From a virus: a stretch of 27,687 bases of DNA. The notes beneath the pieces are model-generated. The model was not told the DNA's origin and ran no database searches. It saw only the letters and a program-made list of their open reading frames with translations. Where the stretch lies: positions 1-27,687 of IMG/VR virus record IMGVR_UViG_3300018476_000036. One strand, given 5' to 3'. Shown one piece after another: positions 21,439 through 27,687 of the stretch. A program made the translations under genes and the position numbers. The first letter of the stretch is position 1. Each line of letters begins with the position of its first letter.

Positions 21439-22266
21439 CTAGTTGGTGACTGCATTGCGCAGCGGGTAGAACGCCACGCGAATGGCGGGCATGCGGCCCC
21501 TGTGTTTCTTCACACGTGAGGAGCTAGCGCCCATCGCGTCTTCTATAAACACGGCGGTGATGGCCACACCGGGCAGCCGTCGCCCGCGCATCGCATTCGC
21601 AGCGGTGGCCATGAACCCCTGCTGGCGCCGGTTGCGTTTCTCTTGCTTGCGCTGCGACCAGTGCACACGGGACCTGCGGTTAGTGGTTGCCTTGTGTTGG
21701 CCATGCTTCCCCAGCCAGTTCGCGAACCACGCATAGTCCGCTGGATACTTCCTGTCCGGCACTAGATAGAGCACGTCATAAACGCCAATCCCGCTGGTCA
21801 CAGAACCGCCCAGATATTCCGGGCCACCGCTCCCATCCAGCTGCCGGTCCCGCACCACGTACCACACCCAGTCGCGTTCCAGCCGTTTCATTTTCGAATT
21901 GGGGAAGCGCTGATGAATGGCGCTAGTTAGGATGGGGCGCAGGGTATTGGCCACCTTCGCCAGTTCGTCTGCCTGATACAGGATGCGCACGGATGTGCGC
22001 GCCATATCAATGCTGCCCGGTGCGAAGCCACGGCGCTGGTTCCCGGTCTTCCCGGTGGTGCCGTTCACTTCGGTGATATGAAACTTTGGATTGCCCGCCT
22101 TAACTATTTCGTCATGGCCACGGCGCGCGGTTTCCTGCACCCATGATTTTGCCTGTTCGTGCCAGAATTCCTGATCGTCCAGAATGAACTGCTGCAGGTC
22201 AGTGGCGTTTGTGGCGCGGCGCTGCGGGGGAATCTTGCTTACCTGCACGTTTGGAAGATTCAGCAT
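21439..22266 (-). CDS. Unknown basic protein between G/GT and tape measure
   Basis: A 275-residue basic protein, MLNLPNVQVSKIPPQRRATN.... It has a helical first part (DLQQFILDDQEFWHEQAKSW), a middle with RFPNSKMKRLERDWVWYVVR, and an extremely basic stretch (TTNRRSRVHWSQRKQEKRNR). Lambda-like phages usually have nothing between GT and the tape measure, so the position is unusual. It overlaps the 3' end of the GT frame and has AGGGA about 9 bases before ATG 22266. A tail completion or assembly factor is possible; function unknown. Confidence 0.75.
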   Translation of the reverse strand: MLNLPNVQVSKIPPQRRATNATDLQQFILDDQEFWHEQAKSWVQETARRGHDEIVKAGNPKFHITEVNGTTGKTGNQRRGFAPGSIDMARTSVRILYQADELAKVANTLRPILTSAIHQRFPNSKMKRLERDWVWYVVRDRQLDGSGGPEYLGGSVTSGIGVYDVLYLVPDRKYPADYAWFANWLGKHGQHKATTNRRSRVHWSQRKQEKRNRRQQGFMATAANAMRGRRLPGVAITAVFIEDAMGASSSRVKKHRGRMPAIRVAFYPLRNAVTN

Positions 22267-22941
22267 TGAGGTAGTCCCTATCTATTGCCTGCACTAATTC
22301 CACGAACGCTTCCAAGTCAGGCACCCGGTACCGGTCACACCATGCAGATATCGCGCGCCAGTAAATCGGCCCGATGAATTCGCTGGCCACCGCCCGTTCC
22401 CCTGACAGGTCCATGAATGCACGCATGGCCAGTGTCTGCCATTCCGTTAGCGGCGGTGGCGCCGCACTGATGGACGTGCGGATACCACGCGCCGCCAGCG
22501 CTTCTAACTGTTCGCGGTAGGCGCCTGCGCCGGTTCGCCATCGCGCGTGCCTTTTACCGCTTCGACATCCTCCTTAGCCTGCGTCACCGCGTAGTTAGCG
22601 CGGTTCATGGCGAAGCGGTTCAGGTCTTCCCAGATTTCATTCGCGTAGTTCAGCAGCGCCACGCACGCGTCCGGGCTGTACGGGATGGGGTCGCCGTGAA
22701 TGTCCACGATGCCCACCCAGCCCACCACCAGCAGGCGTGCGAATAGCGCCTGCACGGCTGCCGTATCCTTCGTGTCCACCGTTGCGAATTGCGCCTGTAT
22801 CTCGCGGTCATACAAGTTCGCGCGCCTAACTATCAGCGCGCGACCCTTGCCTAAATCGAATGGCACACCATTGCGGCATTTCTCCGGATCACTGCGCCAT
22901 TCATCCAGCCCGCCGAACTGATAGCCGCCACCGTTGTTCAT
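22199..22941 (-). CDS. Tail assembly chaperone GT, predicted -1 frameshift product
   Basis: The G frame (22504-22941) is followed by a second frame, -1 relative to it, open from about base 22573 to the stop at 22199. That frame reads REQLEALAARGIRTSISAAP, then LTEWQTLAMRAFMDLSGERA, and has no start codon with an SD before its conserved-looking part, so it must be reached by frameshifting, as in lambda G/GT. With slippage at A-AAA-GGC (22555-22549) the fusion would have 130 G residues plus 117 new ones, 247 in total. GT chaperones bind the tape measure and recruit tail-tube subunits. An internal start at ATG 22426 is the alternative. Confidence 0.72.
22504..22941 (-). CDS. Tail assembly chaperone G
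   Basis: A 145-residue protein, MNNGGGYQFGGLDEWRSDPE ..., with a beta/alpha N-terminal half and helical C-terminal half (ACVALLNYANEIWEDLNRFA). Place right after the tail-tube gene (ATGA overlap) and just before a -1 open frame identifies it as the short form of the tail chaperone pair. The main product ends at TAG 22504; a minority would shift into the GT frame. Confidence 0.8.
   Translation of the reverse strand: MNNGGGYQFGGLDEWRSDPEKCRNGVPFDLGKGRALIVRRANLYDREIQAQFATVDTKDTAAVQALFARLLVVGWVGIVDIHGDPIPYSPDACVALLNYANEIWEDLNRFAMNRANYAVTQAKEDVEAVKGTRDGEPAQAPTANS
22549..22575 (-). other. Predicted -1 ribosomal frameshift site with SD-like stimulator
   Basis: On the minus strand AAGGAGG (22575-22569) is followed 13 bases later by AAAA-GGC (22555-22549). 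The zero-frame codons are GTA AAA GGC; the lysine tRNA can re-pair on AAA one base back. An internal SD 10-14 bases before a slippery A-run stimulates -1 shifting in E. coli dnaX. The -1 frame is closed upstream by TAA at about 22576, so the shift must occur in this interval. Confidence 0.6.
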
Positions 22942-24029
22942 GCCGTCACCGCTTCAGGCGTTTCGAACTGCTGCGGCACGGGGAACGCTTCGCCCGCGCG
23001 CGCGGCGGGCGGGGCTGGCGGTGGCGGCGCGTCCGGGTCCGGCCATGGCGTGGTGACGTGCGTGCGGTGAATCAGGATGCAGGAATCTTCCGGCCCGCCC
23101 GCCGTGGTCACTTCGTCCACCAGCGCCTGCATGGTCACGGACATGATTACGTCCTGATTCGTGCCGCCCGCCACCTGCGTGCAGGCGGACACGCGCACGC
23201 GCGGGAACGTGAATTCATAGCCATTGCCCAGCGAATCTTTGACGGTGACCGCAAACGCAATTTCCTGCCGGTCTATGAACGCATCCATCAGCACGTCCGT
23301 GTCATGCGCGATGTAGATGTCCGCGCTGATCTCGCATTCAAAGCGGCCTAACACCACTTGGTTAGCCGCGTCCTGCCCTAGGCACGCAATGGCGCGCCCG
23401 TTGTTCCGCAGGTTTATCACCAGATTCGAAACGCACCACGCTTCATAGTCCACGCCTTCCACGGTGAACGTGACCGGCAGCACGCCCGCGCCGACGATGA
23501 CCGGCAGCTGGCCCGCTTCCACGAACGTGGCCCCGGGCAGGTCCGCGCTGTCACGTGTCATCGCGCCACCCAGAATGGTGGCACTACCCGTGGCCGCGCC
23601 CCCGGGTGAGAACGTCAGGACCATGGCGTCTACCAGTCCCCTAACAAAGCGGTTGAATTCGTAGCGGTTCGCGGGCACCGGGTCCGCTTCATCGAACGTG
23701 AAACGCTTTTCAATCGAATGCGTGAACAGGGACTGGCCCACCCACAATTCATCAGCGGTCCACGGGCTAGCTAGACACCCCTCTAACAAAAGTTCCAGCC
23801 CGGGGTTACTGGAAATTTCCATGGCGATATCACCACCGCTGGCGCCGCCGGTTATAATCACGTCAACTAACTGCCTGTGCTCGTTCAGTTCGTTAGACAA
23901 CGTGCTCTCAGGTGTGTACGACAGTGATTCACTGGTCACCCGCAGCAGCTGAAAAACAGGATTGGCGGGCGTCACACCCGCCGTGGCTTCCCGCACGATG
24001 GCAAGCCTTAACAGGTCTGCACTGGCCAT
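22938..24029 (-). CDS. Major tail tube protein
   Basis: A 363-residue protein starting MASADLLRLAIVREATAGVT, PANPVFQLLRVTSESLSY: the N-terminal pattern (REATxGVTPANPxFxxLRxTSESL) of the tail tube 2-type family. The centre is beta-rich; the last ~40 residues are a proline-rich tail (TPWPDPDAPPPPAPPAARAG), unusual in a tube subunit and perhaps exposed on the tail surface. SD AGGAG lies before ATG 24029. The gene precedes the chaperone pair, as expected. Confidence 0.85.
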   Translation of the reverse strand: MASADLLRLAIVREATAGVTPANPVFQLLRVTSESLSYTPESTLSNELNEHRQLVDVIITGGASGGDIAMEISSNPGLELLLEGCLASPWTADELWVGQSLFTHSIEKRFTFDEADPVPANRYEFNRFVRGLVDAMVLTFSPGGAATGSATILGGAMTRDSADLPGATFVEAGQLPVIVGAGVLPVTFTVEGVDYEAWCVSNLVINLRNNGRAIACLGQDAANQVVLGRFECEISADIYIAHDTDVLMDAFIDRQEIAFAVTVKDSLGNGYEFTFPRVRVSACTQVAGGTNQDVIMSVTMQALVDEVTTAGGPEDSCILIHRTHVTTPWPDPDAPPPPAPPAARAGEAFPVPQQFETPEAVTA

Positions 24030-24041
24030 GGCTATCTACTC

Positions 24042-24464
24042 CTATGCGAAGCGGTCATATGTGTAGGCAAGGTCCACGGTGATGCCGTAGAAACTGCCGC
24101 GAAAATCGCCGCCATCCATATCAGTGGGTGGCTGCGCGCTGTTCACGCGGATGTGTCCGGTGGGGTCAAACCAGTTCGCCATTTCGGTGCGAACAATTTC
24201 CGCAGCGTCCACTGCGTCTTCGTCTTCGATCTGCTGCGGGGTGAAGATGGCCACCGCCACGCGGCCCGTCTCGCGGAACAGCGCGGGCACGCCTAGGCTG
24301 ATGCGGTCATCAGACGCAGGCATAAAGTCCAGCGTGTACCAGTTGTCAGGTAAGTCCCGCGTGGCTTCCGCCTTGTTGATGGATTCCACGAACGCGAAAC
24401 CGAACGGGACTAACAACGTGTCCAGCTTCGTGCGGAACGCATCACGTACAGTGGCGGCGCTCAT
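24042..24464 (-). CDS. Tail terminator-like protein
   Basis: A 140-residue protein, MSAATVRDAFRTKLDTLLVP ..., with the alpha/beta layout of tail terminators or minor tail proteins: helix, strand, long central section RETGRVAVAIFTPQQIEDED, and FYGITVDLAYTYDRFA at the end. It would cap the tail tube at the head-proximal end. ATG 24464 overlaps the previous stop as ATGA; the frame to 24479 adds only five residues. Confidence 0.7.
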   Translation of the reverse strand: MSAATVRDAFRTKLDTLLVPFGFAFVESINKAEATRDLPDNWYTLDFMPASDDRISLGVPALFRETGRVAVAIFTPQQIEDEDAVDAAEIVRTEMANWFDPTGHIRVNSAQPPTDMDGGDFRGSFYGITVDLAYTYDRFA

Positions 24465-24787
24465 CCGCGCACCCCGCACACGTACTTCACCAGCGCATCA
24501 CCCATGTGCGATTCGCTCACCGCTTCGATGCCGCGCCGTGCGTTGTCAATGACGAACCAGTCACCCTTTTGCGGCGGGCGCGTGGTGAAGTCCCGCGCAT
24601 CCACGCTGACGCGCATGGGGTATTGTTCGATGCTGTTAGCCAGTTCCTGTGCGCCGCCGTAGCTGACGCGCGCGCGGATCGTGCGGCCCGTGGCGGCGCC
24701 CGCTTCGAAGAACTGCACGGACTTGCCCAGCTGCTGCACCACGTTCTGCAGGTCAGCGATGGCGCGATCTGTGAAGGCGGGCAGCAT
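24461..24787 (-). CDS. Head-tail stopper-like protein
   Basis: A 108-residue protein, MLPAFTDRAIADLQNVVQQL ..., then strands YPMRVSVDARDFTTRPPQKG, GDWFVIDNA and ALVKYVCGVRG, consistent with a small beta-barrel stopper or head-completion protein. ATG 24787 has GGGGG about 9 bases upstream; the frame to 24862 is inside the connector gene. Order connector, this gene, terminator, tube fits a siphophage head-tail interface. Confidence 0.7.
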   Translation of the reverse strand: MLPAFTDRAIADLQNVVQQLGKSVQFFEAGAATGRTIRARVSYGGAQELANSIEQYPMRVSVDARDFTTRPPQKGDWFVIDNARRGIEAVSESHMGDALVKYVCGVRG

Positions 24788-24789
24788 AG

Positions 24790-25515
24790 TTAGACCCCCG
24801 TGACCACACGCTGGCGGTAGGGTTCCAGAATCGCAATCACGCCCTGCAGTTCCGGGGGCCATGGCTTGCCGCCGAATTCCGCAGCGTCCACACCGGGTGT
24901 CCCATACATGACACTGGAACCGTCCACCGCAATCTGGGTGATGGGTCCCTGCGTGGACATGTCCGCCGTGTTCCCGGTGTCACCGGTCATGCGCCAGCGT
25001 GCGAAGAACGCACGCAAGATGGCGTCCATTAAATCGGCGGGCCATGCGTCATCTGCGTATCCGCCCGAATAGTCCACGCTGATAATGGGGTCATGCGAAC
25101 AGCACGCCCACGGCGCGCCGTGCCCGCAGCCAAAGCCCCATTCCAGAATCCCGGACGCAGCGAACAGGCGCCAGCCGGTGACGGGCTGGCCATCTACCGT
25201 GACGCTGCGGACTTCGCTGACGGGGAACCGATACAGCAGCAGGCGCGGGTTACGACTATCTACCGGTTCGAACGGCTGGACTTCCGCGCCGAACACCACA
25301 CCGCGCCCCAGATACCGTTCCACTATGGCGATGGTCGCGGCCATGGTGTCCGTGATTTCATCGTCCAGCGATGTGTCCCCGGGCGGGATGCCTAACATGT
25401 CTTTGATTTCGTCCAGCGTGGGCATGGTCGCGCCACGTGATCCAGCGCCAGCGTCCAGCTGGTCCCGGATGCGCTGCGTAATCGGGCGCGGGTCAGCTGC
25501 GGCGGGGCCGGTCAT
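24790..25515 (-). CDS. Head-tail connector (adaptor) protein
   Basis: A 241-residue protein. TLDEIKDMLGIPPGDTSLDD, EITDTMAATIAIVERYLGRG (about 33-73) is the helical core of HK97 gp6-like adaptors, followed by an insertion with LLYRFPVSEVRSVTVDGQPV and PADLMDAILRAFFARWRMTG. It binds the portal ring. ATG 25515 overlaps the preceding stop as ATGA; a second ATG (MPTLDEIK) would shorten it by 30 residues. Confidence 0.82.
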   Translation of the reverse strand: MTGPAAADPRPITQRIRDQLDAGAGSRGATMPTLDEIKDMLGIPPGDTSLDDEITDTMAATIAIVERYLGRGVVFGAEVQPFEPVDSRNPRLLLYRFPVSEVRSVTVDGQPVTGWRLFAASGILEWGFGCGHGAPWACCSHDPIISVDYSGGYADDAWPADLMDAILRAFFARWRMTGDTGNTADMSTQGPITQIAVDGSSVMYGTPGVDAAEFGGKPWPPELQGVIAILEPYRQRVVTGV

Positions 25516-26600
25516 GCCGTCACCCCGTTAGCCTTTCCCTTCGTGGGACGCGGCGGCGCCACGCCCGGTGGGCCCGGTTCACCGCGCGGACCTGCGGGCC
25601 CGGGCGCGCCGTCTTTGCCATCGCGCCCGGACTTGACCGCCAGCTGCCAGTGGCGCGCCGCTTCGTCCGTGCCCGGGCGGGACGCGGTGACGTGCACCGC
25701 CTTGCACATCCACATGCAGCCGTTAGCGGTCACCGCATCGTTCAGGTGGTAGGTAGTGGCGTGGTCATACACGCCCGCGTAGCGGAACGGACGCAAGCCC
25801 GTGGCCACGCGGTGTTCGCGCCCGCTGGCGTGGCGGTAGATAGCCAGCTGATACCCGCGTTCATCGTATTCATACGTGGCCAGTTCGTGGCCATCGAACA
25901 TCAGCGCATAGCCATCCACGCCCGTGCCCGGTTCCGCGCTGGTGTCCTGATTCGCAAACCACAATCCGCCCCGGTGCTGCACCACGCTGCCGCGCTGGAA
26001 CTGCTGGTCCGCCTTCCAGTGCACGGGCTGCACCATGGTGGCGTCGCGCCCGGGTGGTCCGGGTGGCCCCGCTGGTCCGACATGCGAAGGAATGCCAGCT
26101 ACAGCAGTGGCCACCCGTTCCACAATTGATTCGCGCAGCGCGTCCACCTGCCGCTGCCAGCCGTCCGTCAGTGCATCGCACTGGGCAATGCCACGCGTGG
26201 CAAAGTCCGCCTGCATGTCCGTGATGCGTTCCTGCACGCGGTCTTCCACGCGGTCCAGCGTGTCCTGCACTTTCGCCAGCGCGGGCGTCACCGTCTGCGC
26301 CACGCGCGCGTCCACCTGCTGGGCCACGGTCGCGGCGATCCCGTCAGCGCGCTGCTGCCAGCTGCTGGTCAGCCCTTCCTGCAGCGCCTGCGTGCGCGCC
26401 GCGAAGTCCGCCTGCAGGTCCGTGATGTTTTCCACCCGGATGTCCACACCCGCCAGCGCGTGGTCTAACTTCAGTAGCGCGGGCGTGATGGTGGCGGCCA
26501 CCACCGCTTCCACCTGCGTGGCCACCATGCGGGGCAACGCTTCGCGCACCGCGTCCACCACTGCGTCCGTGACCAGTTCCACCAGCTGCTGGGTGTTCAT
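25512..26600 (-). CDS. Coiled-coil, collagen-like structural protein
   Basis: A 362-residue protein. Residues 1-168 are a long helical coiled coil containing a duplication (39-104 and 105-168). Residues 175-186 are collagen-like (GPAGPPGPPGRD). Residues 191-325 hold two ~50-residue motifs of the type W/Y...Y..GD.V..G..W (VHWKADQQFQRGSVVQHRGG and AGVYDHATTYHLNDAVTANG), common in phage surface proteins and reminiscent of small carbohydrate-binding modules. A second collagen stretch follows (GRDGKDGAPGPAGPRGEPGP). It could be a head fibre or other decoration. It occupies the slot between portal and connector where protease and capsid genes usually lie. Confidence 0.75.
   Translation of the reverse strand: MNTQQLVELVTDAVVDAVREALPRMVATQVEAVVAATITPALLKLDHALAGVDIRVENITDLQADFAARTQALQEGLTSSWQQRADGIAATVAQQVDARVAQTVTPALAKVQDTLDRVEDRVQERITDMQADFATRGIAQCDALTDGWQRQVDALRESIVERVATAVAGIPSHVGPAGPPGPPGRDATMVQPVHWKADQQFQRGSVVQHRGGLWFANQDTSAEPGTGVDGYALMFDGHELATYEYDERGYQLAIYRHASGREHRVATGLRPFRYAGVYDHATTYHLNDAVTANGCMWMCKAVHVTASRPGTDEAARHWQLAVKSGRDGKDGAPGPAGPRGEPGPPGVAPPRPTKGKANGVTA
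26097..26486 (-). repeat. Internal duplication in the coiled-coil protein
   Basis: Residues 39-104 and 105-168 align: both start TPAL.K, then RV..ITD.QADFA.R (DIRVENITDLQADFAAR and EDRVQERITDMQADFATR), a WQ pair and a V-rich helix. Each unit is about 64-66 residues. A tandem duplication lengthening a coiled coil explains this. Confidence 0.75.
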
Positions 26601-27687
26601 GCGGCTAGCCTCACGCGCGCCCGCGCGCGCGTTGTGACACGCAGGCGCAGGGCGTTTAGTTCTTCGTCCGCGAGTTCTTCCGCGTCCGGGTCATCCGCTT
26701 CCGGGTCCGGTTCGTCCGGGTCCGTGGGCGGGGGCGGTTCAGCAGTGGGCGCCGCCGTGACCGGCTGGCCTGCCATGGATAGCGGGCGGTACTGCGCCTG
26801 CACTAGCGGTTCGTCCCCGCCTTCCTTCGGTTCCAGTTCTTCCAGCTTGCGGGCTTCGTTGATAGTTAGGACACCGGACTGGATGCCCGTCTGGTACGCG
26901 GCCATGCGCGCGTCCAGTTCCATGCGCAGCATCGCGGCTAAATCGAATTCGCAGAACGTGTTCCCGGTCAGGCCGAAAGCCTGATCTATCCGGGCTTCGA
27001 TACTTTCAATGTGATATTGCAGCGTCTGGCTGTAGTAGTTGCGCGCCAGCGTTTCCGCGTTCTTAAACGAAACTTTGCTGGCGTCCGTCAGCATGTAGGT
27101 AGGCACGCGGAAACAGCGGGCCACATCTTCCACGCTCCACCGCAGCTGTTCGATTAGCTGCGCGTCCGCCGCGCTGATGGTCAGCGGTTCCCATTTCATG
27201 CCTTCGCCTAGCACGGCGGTGCGGCCCATCTGGCCGCCTTTGAAATTCTGGTCCCATTCCGTTTTCAAACGGTTCGCCAGTTCCTGCGATATCTTGCCCG
27301 GGCTTGTTAGGACCCCGGACGCGCGGGACATGTTTGCGAAGAACGCGAACGAATTCTGCTGAATGGTCTGGCCCGTCATCGCGGACACGCCCGCCGCGTA
27401 CAGCGGAGTCAGCCCCACTAGCGGATGGTTCATTGTCAGCAGCCGGTGGTGCAGGATGTCCCGCGCGGGGATCACATCCGTGGCCAGCAGTTCCGCCAGC
27501 CGTTCCTGTCCGATGCGATAGAACACACTGCCGTCATCGGACAGCAGCACGCGCACCTGTCGCGGGTCCAGTATGTGCATGGACCTGATGATGTTGTTAG
27601 GGTCCCGCTGCAGGAACACGTAGACGTTTCCATTGAACAGCGCGGACGCCATGAACTGGCCCCAGAAATCCACGCGGGTCTGGTAGC
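26597..27687 (-). CDS. Portal protein (HK97 family), N-terminus cut by window edge
   Basis: The visible 362 residues lack the N-terminus; the frame continues past base 27687 (YQTRVDFWGQFMASALFNGN ...). Core portal features are present: NVYVFLQRDPNNIIRSMHIL, VIPARDILHHRLLTMNHPLV, GLTPLYAAGVSAMTGQTIQQ, RASGVLTSPGKISQELANRL, and GLTGNTFCEFDLAAMLRMEL. This is the dodecameric ring for DNA packaging and ejection. The C-terminus has an acidic proline-rich stretch (EPPPPTDPDEPDPEADDPDA) followed by a basic tail. ATGA overlap with the next gene. Confidence 0.93.
   Translation of the reverse strand, partial: YQTRVDFWGQFMASALFNGNVYVFLQRDPNNIIRSMHILDPRQVRVLLSDDGSVFYRIGQERLAELLATDVIPARDILHHRLLTMNHPLVGLTPLYAAGVSAMTGQTIQQNSFAFFANMSRASGVLTSPGKISQELANRLKTEWDQNFKGGQMGRTAVLGEGMKWEPLTISAADAQLIEQLRWSVEDVARCFRVPTYMLTDASKVSFKNAETLARNYYSQTLQYHIESIEARIDQAFGLTGNTFCEFDLAAMLRMELDARMAAYQTGIQSGVLTINEARKLEELEPKEGGDEPLVQAQYRPLSMAGQPVTAAPTAEPPPPTDPDEPDPEADDPDAEELADEELNALRLRVTTRARARVRLAA

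Noticed and set aside
22335-22541. A 68-codon minus-strand frame starting inside the G gene
   Set aside because: It is in the third frame, neither G nor the -1 GT frame, and overlaps the better-supported GT extension.

Overview
The window is a contiguous piece of a temperate, long-tailed, probably siphovirus-type double-stranded DNA phage or prophage from a GC-rich Gram-negative host. The evidence is an HK97-type portal, head-tail connector genes, a tail-tube protein, a tail assembly chaperone pair with a frameshift, a tape measure protein, a tail-tip (J-like) protein, a tyrosine integrase and AlpA/excisionase-like regulators. There is no sheath or baseplate set. Base composition, the use of Shine-Dalgarno (SD) starts, and the families present suggest Pseudomonadota, perhaps Xanthomonadales or a related beta/gamma lineage; this host guess is weak. 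No rRNA, tRNA, insertion sequence or CRISPR array was seen.

Layout. (1) 1-2621, minus strand: a tightly packed early operon of ten small genes, mostly of unknown function, running off the left edge. (2) 2622-2744: a divergent control region with a 12-bp palindrome. (3) 2745-3726, plus strand: a small cysteine-rich protein and a putative HTH repressor-like protein, ending at an inverted repeat. (4) 3738-4891, minus strand: four genes headed by a protein with two excisionase-like DNA-binding domains. (5) 4892-5467: a non-coding stretch with iteron-like repeats, DnaA-box-like sites, alternating CG tracts and a perfect hairpin, which is a candidate origin or control region. (6) 5468-6776, minus strand: five small genes including an XRE-type and an excisionase-like regulator. 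(7) 6777-7323: non-coding, upstream of the integrase. (8) 7324-10149, plus strand: integrase, terminator, AlpA-like regulator, a BamE/SmpA-like moron candidate with its own terminator, and a coiled-coil protein. (9) 10146-27687, minus strand: the late structural operon. Read in the direction of transcription (right to left) it encodes portal, coiled-coil/collagen-like protein, head-tail connector, stopper, tail terminator, tail tube, G/GT chaperones, an unknown basic protein, tape measure, three tail-tip genes, NlpC/P60 peptidase, tail-tip J protein, tail fibre with an S74-like chaperone, small tail-associated proteins, and a holin-like/lipoprotein cassette.

Genes in the minus-strand runs are joined by fifteen ATGA start/stop overlaps, which implies translational coupling. 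The most striking sequence-level signals are these: a total absence of CCWGG; a large excess of TAGATAG and TAGTTAG, created by unusual synonymous codons in several reading frames; a predicted -1 frameshift in the tail chaperone with an upstream SD-like stimulator; and the absence of a recognisable capsid protein or protease between portal and connector. No endolysin and no DNA replication enzyme are visible; they may lie outside the window.
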